Made by a program: the position numbers and the translations under genes. A stretch of DNA of 64,000 nt from Streptomyces yatensis. GTDB lineage: Bacteria > Actinomycetota > Actinomycetes > Streptomycetales > Streptomycetaceae. The notes beneath the pieces were generated by a model that was not told where the DNA came from, made no database searches, and saw nothing but the letters and a program-made list of their open reading frames with translations. Shown here piece by piece: positions 33,653 to 44,689 of the stretch (within the stretch, counting starts at the first letter, position 1; the number at the start of each line of letters is the position of its first letter). The stretch lies in assembly GCF_018069625.1 (NCBI RefSeq), contig NZ_CP072941.1, positions 2,356,001-2,420,000 on the forward strand. Reading direction: 5' to 3'.

Positions 33653-34327
33653 GTGTCCCGATTCGCGTTTCTGAAGGCAGTACTCGGTCCGCTGATGCGC
33701 CTGATGTTCCGCCCACGGGTCGAGGGGGCCGAGGGCATTCCGGGCTCGGGCCCGGTGATCCTCGCCGGAAACCATCTCACCTTCATCGACTCGATGATCC
33801 TGCCGCTGGTCTGTGACCGTCAGGTCTTCTTCATCGGCAAGGACGAGTACGTCACGGGCAAGGGCCTCAAGGGCCGCCTGATGGCCTGGTTCTTCACCGG
33901 CGTCGGCATGATCCCGGTGGACCGGGACGGCGGACGCGGCGGCGTCGCGGCGCTGATGACGGGGCGCCGGGTGCTGGAGGAGGGCCGGGTCTTCGGCATC
34001 TACCCCGAGGGCACCCGCTCCCCCGACGGCCGCCTCTACCGGGGCCGTACCGGTATCGCCCGCCTCGCGCTGATGACCGGCGCGCCCGTGGTGCCGTTCG
34101 CGATGATCGGGACCGACCGGATCCAGCCGGGCGGCAAGGGGCTGCCGCGGCCGGGCCGGGTGCGGGTCCGCTTCGGCGAGCCGCTGGAGTTCACCCGCTA
34201 CGAGGGCATGGACCGCGACCGCTATGTGCTGCGGGCCGTGACCGACGAGGTGATGAGCCACGTGATGCGGCTGTCGGGTCAGGAGTACGTGGACATCTAC
34301 GCCACGAAGGCGAAGGCGGCCGCCTGA
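33653..34327 (+). CDS. 1-acyl-sn-glycerol-3-phosphate acyltransferase (PlsC-like)
   Basis: 224 aa. Motif I NHLTFID (HX4D), motif II around GMIPVDRDGG, motif III IYPEGTRSPDG and motif IV VPFAMIG, all in the standard order. It acylates lysophosphatidate at the membrane face to give phosphatidate; it has a hydrophobic N-terminal helix for membrane association. GTG at 33653 with CGGAGGGC upstream; the longer frame lacks a ribosome-binding site. Divergent from glpQ, whose product also feeds glycerophosphate. Confidence 0.9.
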   Translation: MSRFAFLKAVLGPLMRLMFRPRVEGAEGIPGSGPVILAGNHLTFIDSMILPLVCDRQVFFIGKDEYVTGKGLKGRLMAWFFTGVGMIPVDRDGGRGGVAALMTGRRVLEEGRVFGIYPEGTRSPDGRLYRGRTGIARLALMTGAPVVPFAMIGTDRIQPGGKGLPRPGRVRVRFGEPLEFTRYEGMDRDRYVLRAVTDEVMSHVMRLSGQEYVDIYATKAKAAA

Positions 34328-34721
34328 CCTTTCGGGGCTGACCGCGGCGGTCCGGTGTTCGGGCCGCCGCGGTGGTGTGTCGGGGGCGCCGAGGTTCCGC
34401 GGCCGGGCGGCGGTTCGGGTTACGGCGGTTCATTGCGGCGGTTCAGGGTGTCGCGGTTCAGGTTGCGGCGGTTCGGGTTGCGGCGGTTCCGCCTCCGGTG
34501 GGCCGCCGGGGAGGCGTCCCGCGGTGAGCCGTCACGCCCACCCGTTCGGGCGAATCCGCGGCCCGCGCCCCGGCGAAACCGCCGTTACACGGCGTTCCGG
34601 TCAACCCGCCGGGCGCGGCGAGCTGTCGGCTCCGGTCGGCGTCGTCCGTCGCCATCGAGGCGGAAGATCTGATTCCGCTACCCGCTGGTCACCACCGGGC
34701 CCGGGCACTATGGTGCCGCGG
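34328..34721. repeat. GGTTGCGGCGGTTC repeats in a 394-bp intergenic region
   Basis: Between 34400 and 34500 there are six or more copies of a 12-15 bp unit such as GGCGGTTCGGGTTGC and GCGGTTCAGG. The rest shows no gene on either strand. The last 30 bp carry the putative promoter of the hydrolase. Confidence 0.7.
34686..34721 (+). promoter_or_regulatory. Probable leaderless promoter of the hydrolase
   Basis: TGGTCA, 17 bp, TATGGT (34709-34714), then 7 bp to the GTG at 34722. The spacing fits transcription starting at or next to the start codon. Confidence 0.4.
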
Positions 34722-35537
34722 GTGACCACGATGACCGTGCCCTCCCCCGACTTCGTGACGCTGCGCGGTCGGCGATTCGCCCTGACCGATTTCGGCGGAC
34801 CGGGCGATCCGGTGCTGGCCCTGCACGGCCACTTCGGCCGGGGCAGGATGTACGCGCCCCTGGCCGCCGCCCTCGCCCCCGAGCGGCGGGTGATCGCCCT
34901 CGATCAGCGGGGCCACGGGCTGACCGGCGGCGGTGGCCCGTTCACGCTGGACGAGTATGTGGCCGATGCCGCCGCGCTGCTGCGGGAGCTGCACCTGGGC
35001 CCGGTCCCGGTCGTCGCCCACTCCACCGGCGCGGTCGGGGCTTACGCCCTGGCCGCCCGCCATCCGGACCTGGTGAGCGCGCTCGTCGTCGAGGACATCG
35101 GCGCGGTGACGGACCGTCCGGTGGTCAGCCATCCGGTTCTAGACGTCTCGGGGTGGCCGACCTGGGCCGTGGACCGGGAGAAGCTGCGCGCGGACATCGA
35201 GTCCCGGGGCATCGCGGACGCCTCGTACTTCCTCGACAGCGCCGAACGGGACCCCCAAACGGGCGGCTGGCGGCTGCTGTTCGAGCCCAGCCATATGATG
35301 GCGTCCCAGCAGGCCATGTGCGGTGACTTCTGGGACGACTGGCTGGGGTCCTCCTGCCCCGCGCTGCTGATGCGCGGCGAGCACAGCTCGCTGCTGCCGC
35401 CGGGCCACGCCCACGAGATGGCCACCCGCCGCCCCAACACGAGGCTCCGCGAATTCGCCGGGTGCGGTCACTGGATCCACGACGACGCGCCCCGGCCGTA
35501 CGCCCGCGCCGTCCGTTCGTTCCTGAGCCTGCTGTAG
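34722..35537 (+). CDS. Alpha/beta hydrolase
   Basis: 271 aa. Oxyanion region LALHGHFGRGRMY, a dehalogenase/hydrolase-like DQRGHGLT, nucleophile elbow AHSTGAVGA (Ser between His and Thr), and C-terminal His in GCGHWIHDDAP. It lacks a signal peptide. The substrate is unknown; the family includes esterases, lactonases and C-C hydrolases. GTG 34722 is chosen because of the -10 element 7 bp upstream; ATG 34710 and ATG 34731 are alternatives. Confidence 0.85.
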   Translation: MTTMTVPSPDFVTLRGRRFALTDFGGPGDPVLALHGHFGRGRMYAPLAAALAPERRVIALDQRGHGLTGGGGPFTLDEYVADAAALLRELHLGPVPVVAHSTGAVGAYALAARHPDLVSALVVEDIGAVTDRPVVSHPVLDVSGWPTWAVDREKLRADIESRGIADASYFLDSAERDPQTGGWRLLFEPSHMMASQQAMCGDFWDDWLGSSCPALLMRGEHSSLLPPGHAHEMATRRPNTRLREFAGCGHWIHDDAPRPYARAVRSFLSLL

Positions 35538-35564
35538 GGGTGTCCGGCGGATCGTGCCGCCTGC

Positions 35565-35725
35565 GGCGGGCCACGCGGCGGAGCCGCATATCGATGCTTC
35601 CCCCTCCCCGCCCCTTCCCACAACCGGGGCTCCGCCCCGGACCCCGGGGTCCAGGGACGGGGTCCTGCCATGCGGCGGAGCCGCGTCCCCGGGCTGGAGG
35701 TGCCAGGGGGCCGACGGCCCCCCGA
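35565..35725. repeat. Dispersed intergenic hairpin cassette, copy B
   Basis: Holds GCGGCGGAGCCGCATATCGA, CCCCTCCCCGCCCCTTCCCA, GGGGCTCCGCCCCGGACCCC, a second GCGGCGGAGCCGC and a GGGGGCCGACGGCCCCC hairpin. Same modules as copies A and C. It fills the convergent junction between the hydrolase and the aldo/keto reductase. Confidence 0.7.
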
Positions 35726-35729
35726 TCCC

Positions 35730-36719
35730 TCAGGACCAGGGCAGCCCGGAGCGGTGGTGCCAGTAGGTCTCCGGGGTTTCGGCCGGCCGCTCCAGCTCGG
35801 TGAGCTGACGCTCGTCCAGGCGGAGGTCGGCCGCGGCCAGGTTGGAGCGCAGCTGGGCCGTGGTGGCGGCGCCGGAGAGGACGACGCCCACCCAGGGTCG
35901 GTGCAGGACCGCGGCCAGCGCGACGGCGTCCGGAGTCGCGCCCGTCTCCTCGGCCACCCGGCGCAGGGCCGCCGGAAGCCGCTCGGCCGCCTCGGTGAGC
36001 CGGCCGTTGGCCACGGCTTCCTTGACGATGACCGCCCGGCCCGCCGCCTGGGCCTCGGCCAGCGCGGCCCCGGCCGAGGGCTCCAGCAGGTTGTAGGTGG
36101 ACTGGACGGTACGGAAGAGCGGGCGCCCGTCGACCTCCACGGCCAGTGCGGCGCGGATCGCCTCGGCCTGGCGGGGGCCGCTGGTGGACACGCCGACCGT
36201 CACCCCCTCGGCGGCCAGCTCCGCCAGCCGCGTCTGCAGCTCGCGGTCGGTGAGGGCGGGGCTGTCGGGGGTCACCGAGTGGATCTGGTAGAGGTCCAGC
36301 CGGTCGCCGAGCAGCGCGTCGGTCAGCCCGCGCTGCCGCTCGAAGGTCTGGACGCCATGGTCCTTGACCTCATGGGTCTCGGCGTCCGTACGCCAGTCCG
36401 CGACATACGTATAGCCCCACTTGGAGCCGACCACCACGTTCCGCGCGGCGTCCGGGCGGTCGCGCAGCCAGTCGGCGAGGAACTCCTCGGCCCGGCCGTA
36501 GGAGCGTGCCGCGTCCAGATAGCGCACCCCGGCGGCGTAGGCGGCGTCCAGCAGTTCATGGCTGCGCTGCCGCATCACCTCGACCGGGCGCTCGGCCGGG
36601 AGGTCCCGGTCCCGGCCGAGGTTGATGTAGGCGGGGCGGCCGACCGCGGCCAGGCCGAGCCCGATCCGGGCCGCCCCCGCCCCGGGGGGCGCGATCTTCG
36701 CGAGTCGTTCGAAACCCAT
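35730..36719 (-). CDS. Aldo/keto reductase
   Basis: 329 aa TIM-barrel. Catalytic tetrad: Asp and Tyr in YLDAARSYGRAEEFL, Lys in VVGSKWGY, His in DLYQIHSVTPD. NADP(H)-binding end VLSGAATTAQLRSNL. Reduces aldehydes or ketones; substrate not determinable. ATG at 36719. It follows argH on the same strand after 46 bp, but there is no functional tie to arginine. Confidence 0.88.
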   Translation of the reverse strand: MGFERLAKIAPPGAGAARIGLGLAAVGRPAYINLGRDRDLPAERPVEVMRQRSHELLDAAYAAGVRYLDAARSYGRAEEFLADWLRDRPDAARNVVVGSKWGYTYVADWRTDAETHEVKDHGVQTFERQRGLTDALLGDRLDLYQIHSVTPDSPALTDRELQTRLAELAAEGVTVGVSTSGPRQAEAIRAALAVEVDGRPLFRTVQSTYNLLEPSAGAALAEAQAAGRAVIVKEAVANGRLTEAAERLPAALRRVAEETGATPDAVALAAVLHRPWVGVVLSGAATTAQLRSNLAAADLRLDERQLTELERPAETPETYWHHRSGLPWS

Positions 36720-36765
36720 GGCTTGGTCCCCACCTCTCCCTGATGAGCTGAAGCTGAGCTGATGT

Positions 36766-39524
<2,759 letters not shown>

Positions 39525-39554
39525 GGGTGCCTCCTGACGATCCAATGACGATCC

Positions 39555-39580
39555 ATGCATGCCTAAGCATAAGTATGCAT
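39555..39580. promoter_or_regulatory. Candidate ArgR site (ARG box) before argG
   Basis: An AT-rich 26-bp island bounded by ATGCAT at both ends, with an internal AAGCATAAGTATGCAT; the two ATGCAT hexamers are 20 bp apart. Such TGCAT-rich palindromes are the form of ARG boxes in Streptomyces. A further GCATGG follows at 39587. Confidence 0.6.
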
Positions 39581-39643
39581 CGGCTCGCATGGTTCGTCAA
39601 AGCGAGAGGCGGCGCGAGCCGCGGCACCTGGTCACCAGGCTCC

Positions 39644-39670
39644 GTATTGCAGCGCGACACGATGCAATAC
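39644..39670. promoter_or_regulatory. Inverted-repeat operator before the toxin-antitoxin pair
   Basis: GTATTGCA and TGCAATAC are perfect 8-bp arms around 11 bp, ending 19 bp before the antitoxin ATG. Consistent with autoregulation by the antitoxin or the complex. Confidence 0.65.
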
Positions 39671-39689
39671 GCCGCATTACACTGGAGCC

Positions 39690-39977
39690 ATGAAAACCAT
39701 CACGCAGCGCGAGCTGGCGGCCCGCTCCAAGGCGGTGCTCGACGATGTGGAAGCGGGCGAGACGTACCACGTGACCAGGAACGGCGTCGAAATCGCCGAG
39801 GTCCGCCCCCTGGAGACCCGACGCCGTCGCTTCGTCCCCGTCGAGGAACTTCAGCGCGAGTGGCGCAACGCCCCGCGCGTGGATCACGCCGCGATGCGGG
39901 CCGAAGCCGATGACTTCTTCGGCGACGAGGACCGGGTCAGCGATCAGGATGACCCGTGGGGGAAGTCAGGTGGCTGA
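39690..39977 (+). CDS. Phd/YefM-type antitoxin
   Basis: 95 aa. N-terminal Phd/YefM fold: TITQRELAARSKAVLDDVEAGETYHVTRNGVEIAEVRPL, a DNA-binding dimer that also docks the toxin. The acidic C-terminus (RAEADDFFGDEDRVSDQDDP) would wrap and block the toxin. ATG at 39690 with TGGAGC upstream. Its stop overlaps the toxin start. Confidence 0.9.
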   Translation: MKTITQRELAARSKAVLDDVEAGETYHVTRNGVEIAEVRPLETRRRRFVPVEELQREWRNAPRVDHAAMRAEADDFFGDEDRVSDQDDPWGKSGG

Positions 39978-40386
39978 ACGCGTGGCGGAACAACGGCCGC
40001 AGGGTCTGCTGGACACCTGCGTCGTCATCGATCTCGTGGACATCCCCTCGGACCGGCTCCCGGTCGAGGCCGCTGTCCCCTCCGTGGTCCTTGCCGAGCT
40101 GACCCAAGGCGTCGCCATGGCCACTGATCCGGTGGAGACGCTCACCCGAGCGCAGCGCGTGGCCGACATCGAGGCGCGTTTCTCCACCGTCCCCTTCGAC
40201 CGGGAAGCGGCCCGCCGCTACGGCACCATGGTCGCCCTGACCCTCAAGGCCAACCGCAATCCTCGCCCGCGCCGCATGGATCTCATGATCGCTGCCACCG
40301 CCGCCGCGCACGGACTGCCGCTTTACACCCGGAACCCGGACGACTTCAAGGGCCTGGAGAGCGGCCTTGAGGTCATCTCCGTCTGA
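39970..40386 (+). CDS. vapC: PIN-domain (VapC-type) ribonuclease toxin
   Basis: 138 aa. PIN-domain acidic residues: Asp in LLDTCVVIDL, Glu in SVVLAELTQG, Asp in RRMDLMIAATAAAHGLPLYT and Asp in NPDDF. Typical VapC length; predicted to cut a tRNA or rRNA when free of antitoxin. GTG at 39970 overlaps the antitoxin stop by 8 bp; a second start may lie at VAEQ five codons in. Confidence 0.9.
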   Translation: MAERVAEQRPQGLLDTCVVIDLVDIPSDRLPVEAAVPSVVLAELTQGVAMATDPVETLTRAQRVADIEARFSTVPFDREAARRYGTMVALTLKANRNPRPRRMDLMIAATAAAHGLPLYTRNPDDFKGLESGLEVISV

Positions 40387-40481
40387 CCGGGCTCGCGGAC
40401 CGCTCGTCCCGCCGACGGGGTGATGTCACCATGGTCGGTGCTGGGGAGAGACCGCTGCGGACCGAAGGGGAGTCGGGGCCC

Positions 40482-40724
40482 GTGGAGAAGAAGCAGATGT
40501 GGGTGCTCGGCGCGATCGTGGTGGGGGTGATGGTGATCAACAACCACGGTGACGGCAACACCCGCGACGGCAAATCGCCGAACCCGCATCAGACCGCCCG
40601 GTATCCGGTCCACTTCGAGAAGAAGAAGGACGACGGGAAGGGCACCAAGAGCGGGAAGGACAGCAAGAAGCAGCCCATACCGCGCTCTACGGTGTCCTAC
40701 CCGATCAAATTCGACCGTCGCTGA
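40482..40724 (+). CDS. Small membrane-anchored basic protein
   Basis: 80 aa. Short basic start (EKKQM), one hydrophobic span (WVLGAIVVGVMVIN), then a Lys/Asp/Gly-rich tail with ARYPVHFEKKKDD and a second similar VSYPIKFDRR at the end, so the tail holds a degenerate internal repeat (YPVHFE/YPIKFD). GTG at 40482 with AAGGGGAG upstream. Function unknown. Confidence 0.68.
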   Translation: MEKKQMWVLGAIVVGVMVINNHGDGNTRDGKSPNPHQTARYPVHFEKKKDDGKGTKSGKDSKKQPIPRSTVSYPIKFDRR

Positions 40725-40847
40725 CATCGTTCGCGAGAAACGATCGCGGTTCCCCGGCGGGTGGAACGCGACGGCGACTCCCGCCCGCCCAGGGCCGTTC
40801 ATGGCGCCGTGGGACGACGTTCGGAACCGGAACGCACGCTGACCGCC

Positions 40848-41708
40848 ATGAATCACCTGAATACTGCCCCCAGTCGACGCCGATTCCTCGCCGTGGCGGC
40901 CGGCCTCGGCGCCGCGGCCGCCGCCGGGACGTCCGGGGTGGCGGCCGCCGCCCCGGGCCCGCGGCGGCTGCGCGTGGCCACGTTCAACATCCACCACGGC
41001 GCGAGCCCCGCCGACGTACTGGACCTGGAACGCGTCGCCCGGGTGATCGAGGACCTGCGGGTGGACGCCATCGGCCTCCAGGAGGTCGACCGGTTCTGGA
41101 AGCGCAGCGGCTTCGTCGACCAGCCGGCCTGGCTGGCGGAGCGGCTGGGGATGCATCACGTCTTCGGCGCCAACCTCGACTTGGACCCGGAGGAGCCCGG
41201 GCGGCCGCGCCGTCAGTACGGCACCGCGGTGCTCTCCCGCGGGCCGATCCGGTCGTGGACCAACACCCACCTTCCGCTCGTCCCCGGCCATGAGCAGCGC
41301 GGCCTGCTCCAGGCCACCCTGGACGTGCGCGGGACCTGCGTCGAGTTCGCCGTGACGCATCTGCAGCACGACGACAACAAGGAGCGCGAGCGGCAGGCCG
41401 CCCGGATCGTCGAGCTCCTCGGCTCCTCCCCCGAACGCACCGTCCTGGTCGGTGACCTGAACGCCACGCCCGGGACCCCGGAGATCGGGATCCTGACCGG
41501 CGCGCTCGACGATGTGTGGCCGCGGGCCGGCAGCGGCGACGGCTTCACCTACGACGCCCTCAACCCGCATGCCCGCATCGACTTCCACCTCGCCTCCCGC
41601 GACCTGCGCCCGCTCACCGCCCAGGTGGTCACGGCGGACCCGGAGGCGTCCGACCATCTGCCCGTGGTGAGCGACCTGGAGATGCCCGTACGCCGCCACC
41701 GCCGGTAG
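40848..41708 (+). CDS. Tat-exported endonuclease/exonuclease/phosphatase-family protein
   Basis: 286 aa. Twin-arginine signal SRRRFLAVAAGLGAAAAAG (Arg10-Arg12) with likely cleavage after AAA near residue 36. EEP fold: ATFNIHHG, GLQEVDRFW, AVTHLQHDD, VGDLNATPGTPE, and SDHLPVV with the catalytic His. These match metal-dependent phosphodiesterases; exported relatives hydrolyse DNA, inositol phosphates or sphingomyelin. ATG at 40848 begins the Tat signal. Substrate undetermined. Confidence 0.88.
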   Translation: MNHLNTAPSRRRFLAVAAGLGAAAAAGTSGVAAAAPGPRRLRVATFNIHHGASPADVLDLERVARVIEDLRVDAIGLQEVDRFWKRSGFVDQPAWLAERLGMHHVFGANLDLDPEEPGRPRRQYGTAVLSRGPIRSWTNTHLPLVPGHEQRGLLQATLDVRGTCVEFAVTHLQHDDNKERERQAARIVELLGSSPERTVLVGDLNATPGTPEIGILTGALDDVWPRAGSGDGFTYDALNPHARIDFHLASRDLRPLTAQVVTADPEASDHLPVVSDLEMPVRRHRR

Positions 41709-41714
41709 ATCCCG

Positions 41715-41775
41715 GAACCTGTGATTCCGGGCCCGGACCTGTGAACCCCGACCGAAACCTGTGAATCCCGACGGC
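41715..41775. repeat. 20-bp repeat after the EEP gene
   Basis: Three imperfect copies of a unit like ACCTGTGAATCCCGACCGAA, beginning a few bases beyond the stop codon. Confidence 0.7.
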
Positions 41776-41841
41776 CTTTGAGTCATCCCGTGCTCGCGGC
41801 CGTATTCCCTTGCGCCGGAGCCCAAGGGAAGGGGACAGGCC

Positions 41842-43212
41842 GTGACGACGCTATTGAACAGCCGGGCCGGGCGGCGACAGGCCATGCGCCGCATCCAGCC
41901 TCGCCGTTCGCCGGCCGTGCCGTTGATCCTGCTCAGCTGGGCGGGCGCGGCGGCGGTGCTGTCGCTGTGGTGGCAGAACACTCCGAACGTCGAGGGCACC
42001 GCACAGTGGCTGACCCACGCGGGGCGGCTCAGCGGGCTGCTCGGCGGCTATGTCCTCGCCCTCGTCGTCCTGCAGATGGCCCGCGTTCCGGCGCTGGAGC
42101 GGCGCGTGGGGTCGGACCGGGTGGCGCGGTGGCACGCGATGAGCGGGCGGTACGCACTGTGCCTGATCGTGGCGCATGTCGGGCTGATCATCGCGGGATA
42201 CGCGGAGCAGGCCGGCACCGGCTTCGTCGACCAGTCGGTGACCGTGGTCACCGACTACCCGGACATGATCAAGGCGACGGTCGGCACCGCGATGCTGGTG
42301 GTCATCGGGCTGATCTCGGCAGGCATGGTGCGCCGCCGGATGCCGTACGAGGTCTGGTACTACCTGCATCTGTTCACCTATCTGGCGGTCTTCCTGACGT
42401 TCTGGCACCAGCTCGCCACCGGCGCCGAGTTCGTCGGGAACAAGACCGCGGAGACCGCCTGGTACGCGCTGTACGGCACGGTCACCGCGCTGGCCGTCTG
42501 GTACCGGCTGCTGGTGCCGCTGCGGCTGAACCTGCGGCACCGGATGCGGGTGGAGGCCGTCGTACCGGAGGCGCCCGGGGTGGTGTCGGTGCTGATCAAG
42601 GGGCGCAAGCTGCACCGGATCGGGGCGCAGGCCGGGCAGTTCTTCCGGTGGCGGTTCCTGGCGCCGGGCATGCGCTGGGGCTCCCATCCCTACTCGCTCT
42701 CCGCGCCGCCCCGGCCGGAGCTGCTGCGGATCACGGTGAAGGCGGTGGGCGGCCACAGCACCGGGCTGGCCTCGCTGCAGCCGGGGACGCGGGTGTGGGC
42801 GGAGGGGCCGTACGGCGCGATGACCGCGGCGCGGCGCAGCCGCGGCAAGGTGCTGATGATCGCGGGCGGGGCCGGGATCACCCCGATCCGGGCGCTCTTC
42901 GAGACGCTGCCGGGCAAGGGCAGCGACCTCACCCTGCTGTACCGGGCCCGCAGCGTCGAGGACCTGGCGCTGTGGAACGAGCTGAAGCAGATCGCGACCG
43001 AGCGCGGGGCCCGGCTGCTGTACGCCGTGAACGGCCCGGACGGCGCCCGGCCGGAGATCACCGCGGAGCGGCTGGGCCATCTGCTCCCCGATATCGAGGA
43101 CCACGACGTCTATCTGTGCGGCCCGCCGGGCCTGGCCGAGCACGCGTACGGGGCGCTGCGCGAGGCGGGCGTCCCGGATCGCCGGATCCACCACGAATCC
43201 TTCGAGCTGTGA
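41842..43212 (+). CDS. Ferric-reductase-like membrane flavoprotein
   Basis: 456 aa. N-terminal ferric-reductase-like membrane region with about six spans and paired histidines (WHAMSGRYALCLIVAHVGLI; YYLHLFTYLAVFLTFWHQLA) that could hold haem. C-terminal ferredoxin-reductase module: HPYSLSAPP for FAD, VLMIAGGAGITPIRALFETL for NAD(P)H, and DVYLCGPPGLAEHAYGAL at the end. It would pass electrons from NAD(P)H through flavin and haem across the membrane. GTG at 41842 after AAGGGGA. Functionally linked to the FMN-binding protein and ApbE at 44.7-46.0 kb, now separated by an IS element. Confidence 0.9.
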   Translation: MTTLLNSRAGRRQAMRRIQPRRSPAVPLILLSWAGAAAVLSLWWQNTPNVEGTAQWLTHAGRLSGLLGGYVLALVVLQMARVPALERRVGSDRVARWHAMSGRYALCLIVAHVGLIIAGYAEQAGTGFVDQSVTVVTDYPDMIKATVGTAMLVVIGLISAGMVRRRMPYEVWYYLHLFTYLAVFLTFWHQLATGAEFVGNKTAETAWYALYGTVTALAVWYRLLVPLRLNLRHRMRVEAVVPEAPGVVSVLIKGRKLHRIGAQAGQFFRWRFLAPGMRWGSHPYSLSAPPRPELLRITVKAVGGHSTGLASLQPGTRVWAEGPYGAMTAARRSRGKVLMIAGGAGITPIRALFETLPGKGSDLTLLYRARSVEDLALWNELKQIATERGARLLYAVNGPDGARPEITAERLGHLLPDIEDHDVYLCGPPGLAEHAYGALREAGVPDRRIHHESFEL

Positions 43213-43300
43213 CCGAGACGCCCGAGCCGTGACCGAGACGTTCACGCCGTGACCGAGACATTCGAGCCGTGACCCAGTCGTTCGAGCTGTGACCGAGGGG
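43206..43300. repeat. 20-21 bp tandem repeat across a stop codon
   Basis: Five imperfect copies of a unit like CATTCGAGCCGTGACCGAGA. The first includes the final codons and TGA (43210-43212) of the reductase gene (TTCGAGCTGTGA). The last runs directly into the end of the IS element. Confidence 0.85.
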
Positions 43301-43309
43301 AAGCCTTGA

Positions 43310-44675
43310 CTTCCTCCCCCGCTTAAAGGCGGGGGATTCCAGCGGTTGCCCGCTGGGGTTCCTGCTTCACCGACGACCGCCCCGTCCGGGAGGACTCCCG
43401 TTGAGGTCTTACACCGTCTCCACAGGCGGACGCCGCCAGCCCGGCGGCCAGGATGTTGCGTGCCGCGTTCACGTCGCGGTCATGCACAGTGCCGCAGTCG
43501 CACGTCCACTCGCGGACGTTCAGCGGCAGCTTCTCGCGGACCGTGCCGCAGGCCCCGCACAGCTTCGAGCTGGGGAACCAGCGGTCGACCGTGACGAGTT
43601 CACGCCCGTACCAGGCGCACTTGTACTCCAGCATCATGCGCAGGTCCGTCCAGGCCGCATCCGAGATGGCGCGCGCGAGGCGGCCGTTCTTCAGCAGGTT
43701 GCGGACGGTGAGGTCCTCGATCACGACCGTTTGGTTCTCACGGACGAGCCGAGTGGTCAGCTTGTGCAGGAAGTCCCGGCGCCGGTCAGCGATCCGCGCG
43801 TGCACCTTGGCGACGCGGCGGCGGGCCTTCTCCCGGTTCGCCGAGCCCTTCGCCTTGCGGGACAGCTCCCGCTGCGCCTTCGCCAGACGGGCCCGGTCGC
43901 GCCGTTCGTGCCGGGGGTTGACGATCTTCTCCCCGGTGGACAGGGTCACCAGGGAGGTGACCCCGGCATCCAGGCCAACCGCCGCACCCGTGGCGGGGGC
44001 CGGGGCGATGGTGTCCTCGACGAGCATCGCGACGAACCAGCGGCCCGCGCTGTCGCGGGACACCGTCACCGTCGTCGGCTCCGCACCCTCCGGGAGGGGA
44101 CGCGACCAGCGGATGTCCAGCGGCCCGGCCGTCTTCGCCAGCGTCAGGCGCCCGTCGCGCCACGTGAAGGCGCTGCGGGTGTACTCGGCCGACGCCCGGG
44201 ACGTCTTCCGCGACTTGTAGCGCGGGTACTTGGCCCGCTTGGCGAAGAAGTTCCCGAACGCCGTCTGGAGATTGCGCAGCGCCTGCTGGAGCGGGACCGA
44301 GGACACCTCCGCCAGGAAGGCCAGTTCTGCGGTCTTCTTCCACTCCGTCAACGCGGCGGAGGACTCCACGTAGGAGATGCGGCGCTGCTCGCCGTACCAG
44401 GCCCGCGTGCGCTCATCCAGCGCCTTGTTGTACACGAGGCGGACACAGCCGAACGTGCGCGACAGCTCAGCAGCCTGCTCATCCGTGGGGTAAAAGCGGT
44501 ACTTGAACGCCCGCTTGACCTGCTGCGGCACGCCTCACATTCTATCAGCTCCCGTGTGAGGGATGGGTGTCGGCCGGTGACCGCAGACGCCGAATCGCCC
44601 TGGCGGCGAGTCGCCTTTCCCTGCCCTGCTCCACAGGAGCTTCGCTTCCTCCCCGGTCTGAAGGCCGGGGTATCC
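43310..44675 (-). mobile_element. IS200/IS605-type tnpB-only element
   Basis: Bounded by related subterminal hairpins: CTTCCTCCCCCGC-TTAAAG-GCGGGGGATTCC-like at 43310-43340 and CTTCCTCCCCGG...CCGGGGTATCC at 44645-44675. There is one gene, tnpB; tnpA is absent, so movement would need a transposase in trans. The right-end hairpin contains the tnpB stop in its loop, as in ωRNA-producing elements. The exact termini need an empty site. Confidence 0.75.
43323..44531 (-). CDS. tnpB: TnpB (IS605 OrfB) RNA-guided nuclease
   Basis: 402 aa, full length for TnpB. N-terminal wedge/REC (FKYRFYPTDEQAAELSRTFG). RuvC-like triad: Asp188 in GLDAGVTSLV, Glu272 in VIEDLTVRNLLKN, and Asp351/353 in HDRDVNAARNIL. 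Zinc ribbon: Cys325, 328, 344 and 346. All key residues are present, so the enzyme may be active. ωRNA would span the 3' end and right terminus and carry a guide from the flank beyond it. Transcribed against the host reductase operon. Confidence 0.95.
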   Translation of the reverse strand: MPQQVKRAFKYRFYPTDEQAAELSRTFGCVRLVYNKALDERTRAWYGEQRRISYVESSAALTEWKKTAELAFLAEVSSVPLQQALRNLQTAFGNFFAKRAKYPRYKSRKTSRASAEYTRSAFTWRDGRLTLAKTAGPLDIRWSRPLPEGAEPTTVTVSRDSAGRWFVAMLVEDTIAPAPATGAAVGLDAGVTSLVTLSTGEKIVNPRHERRDRARLAKAQRELSRKAKGSANREKARRRVAKVHARIADRRRDFLHKLTTRLVRENQTVVIEDLTVRNLLKNGRLARAISDAAWTDLRMMLEYKCAWYGRELVTVDRWFPSSKLCGACGTVREKLPLNVREWTCDCGTVHDRDVNAARNILAAGLAASACGDGVRPQRESSRTGRSSVKQEPQRATAGIPRL

Positions 44676-44689
44676 ACGAAGGAGTCCCG

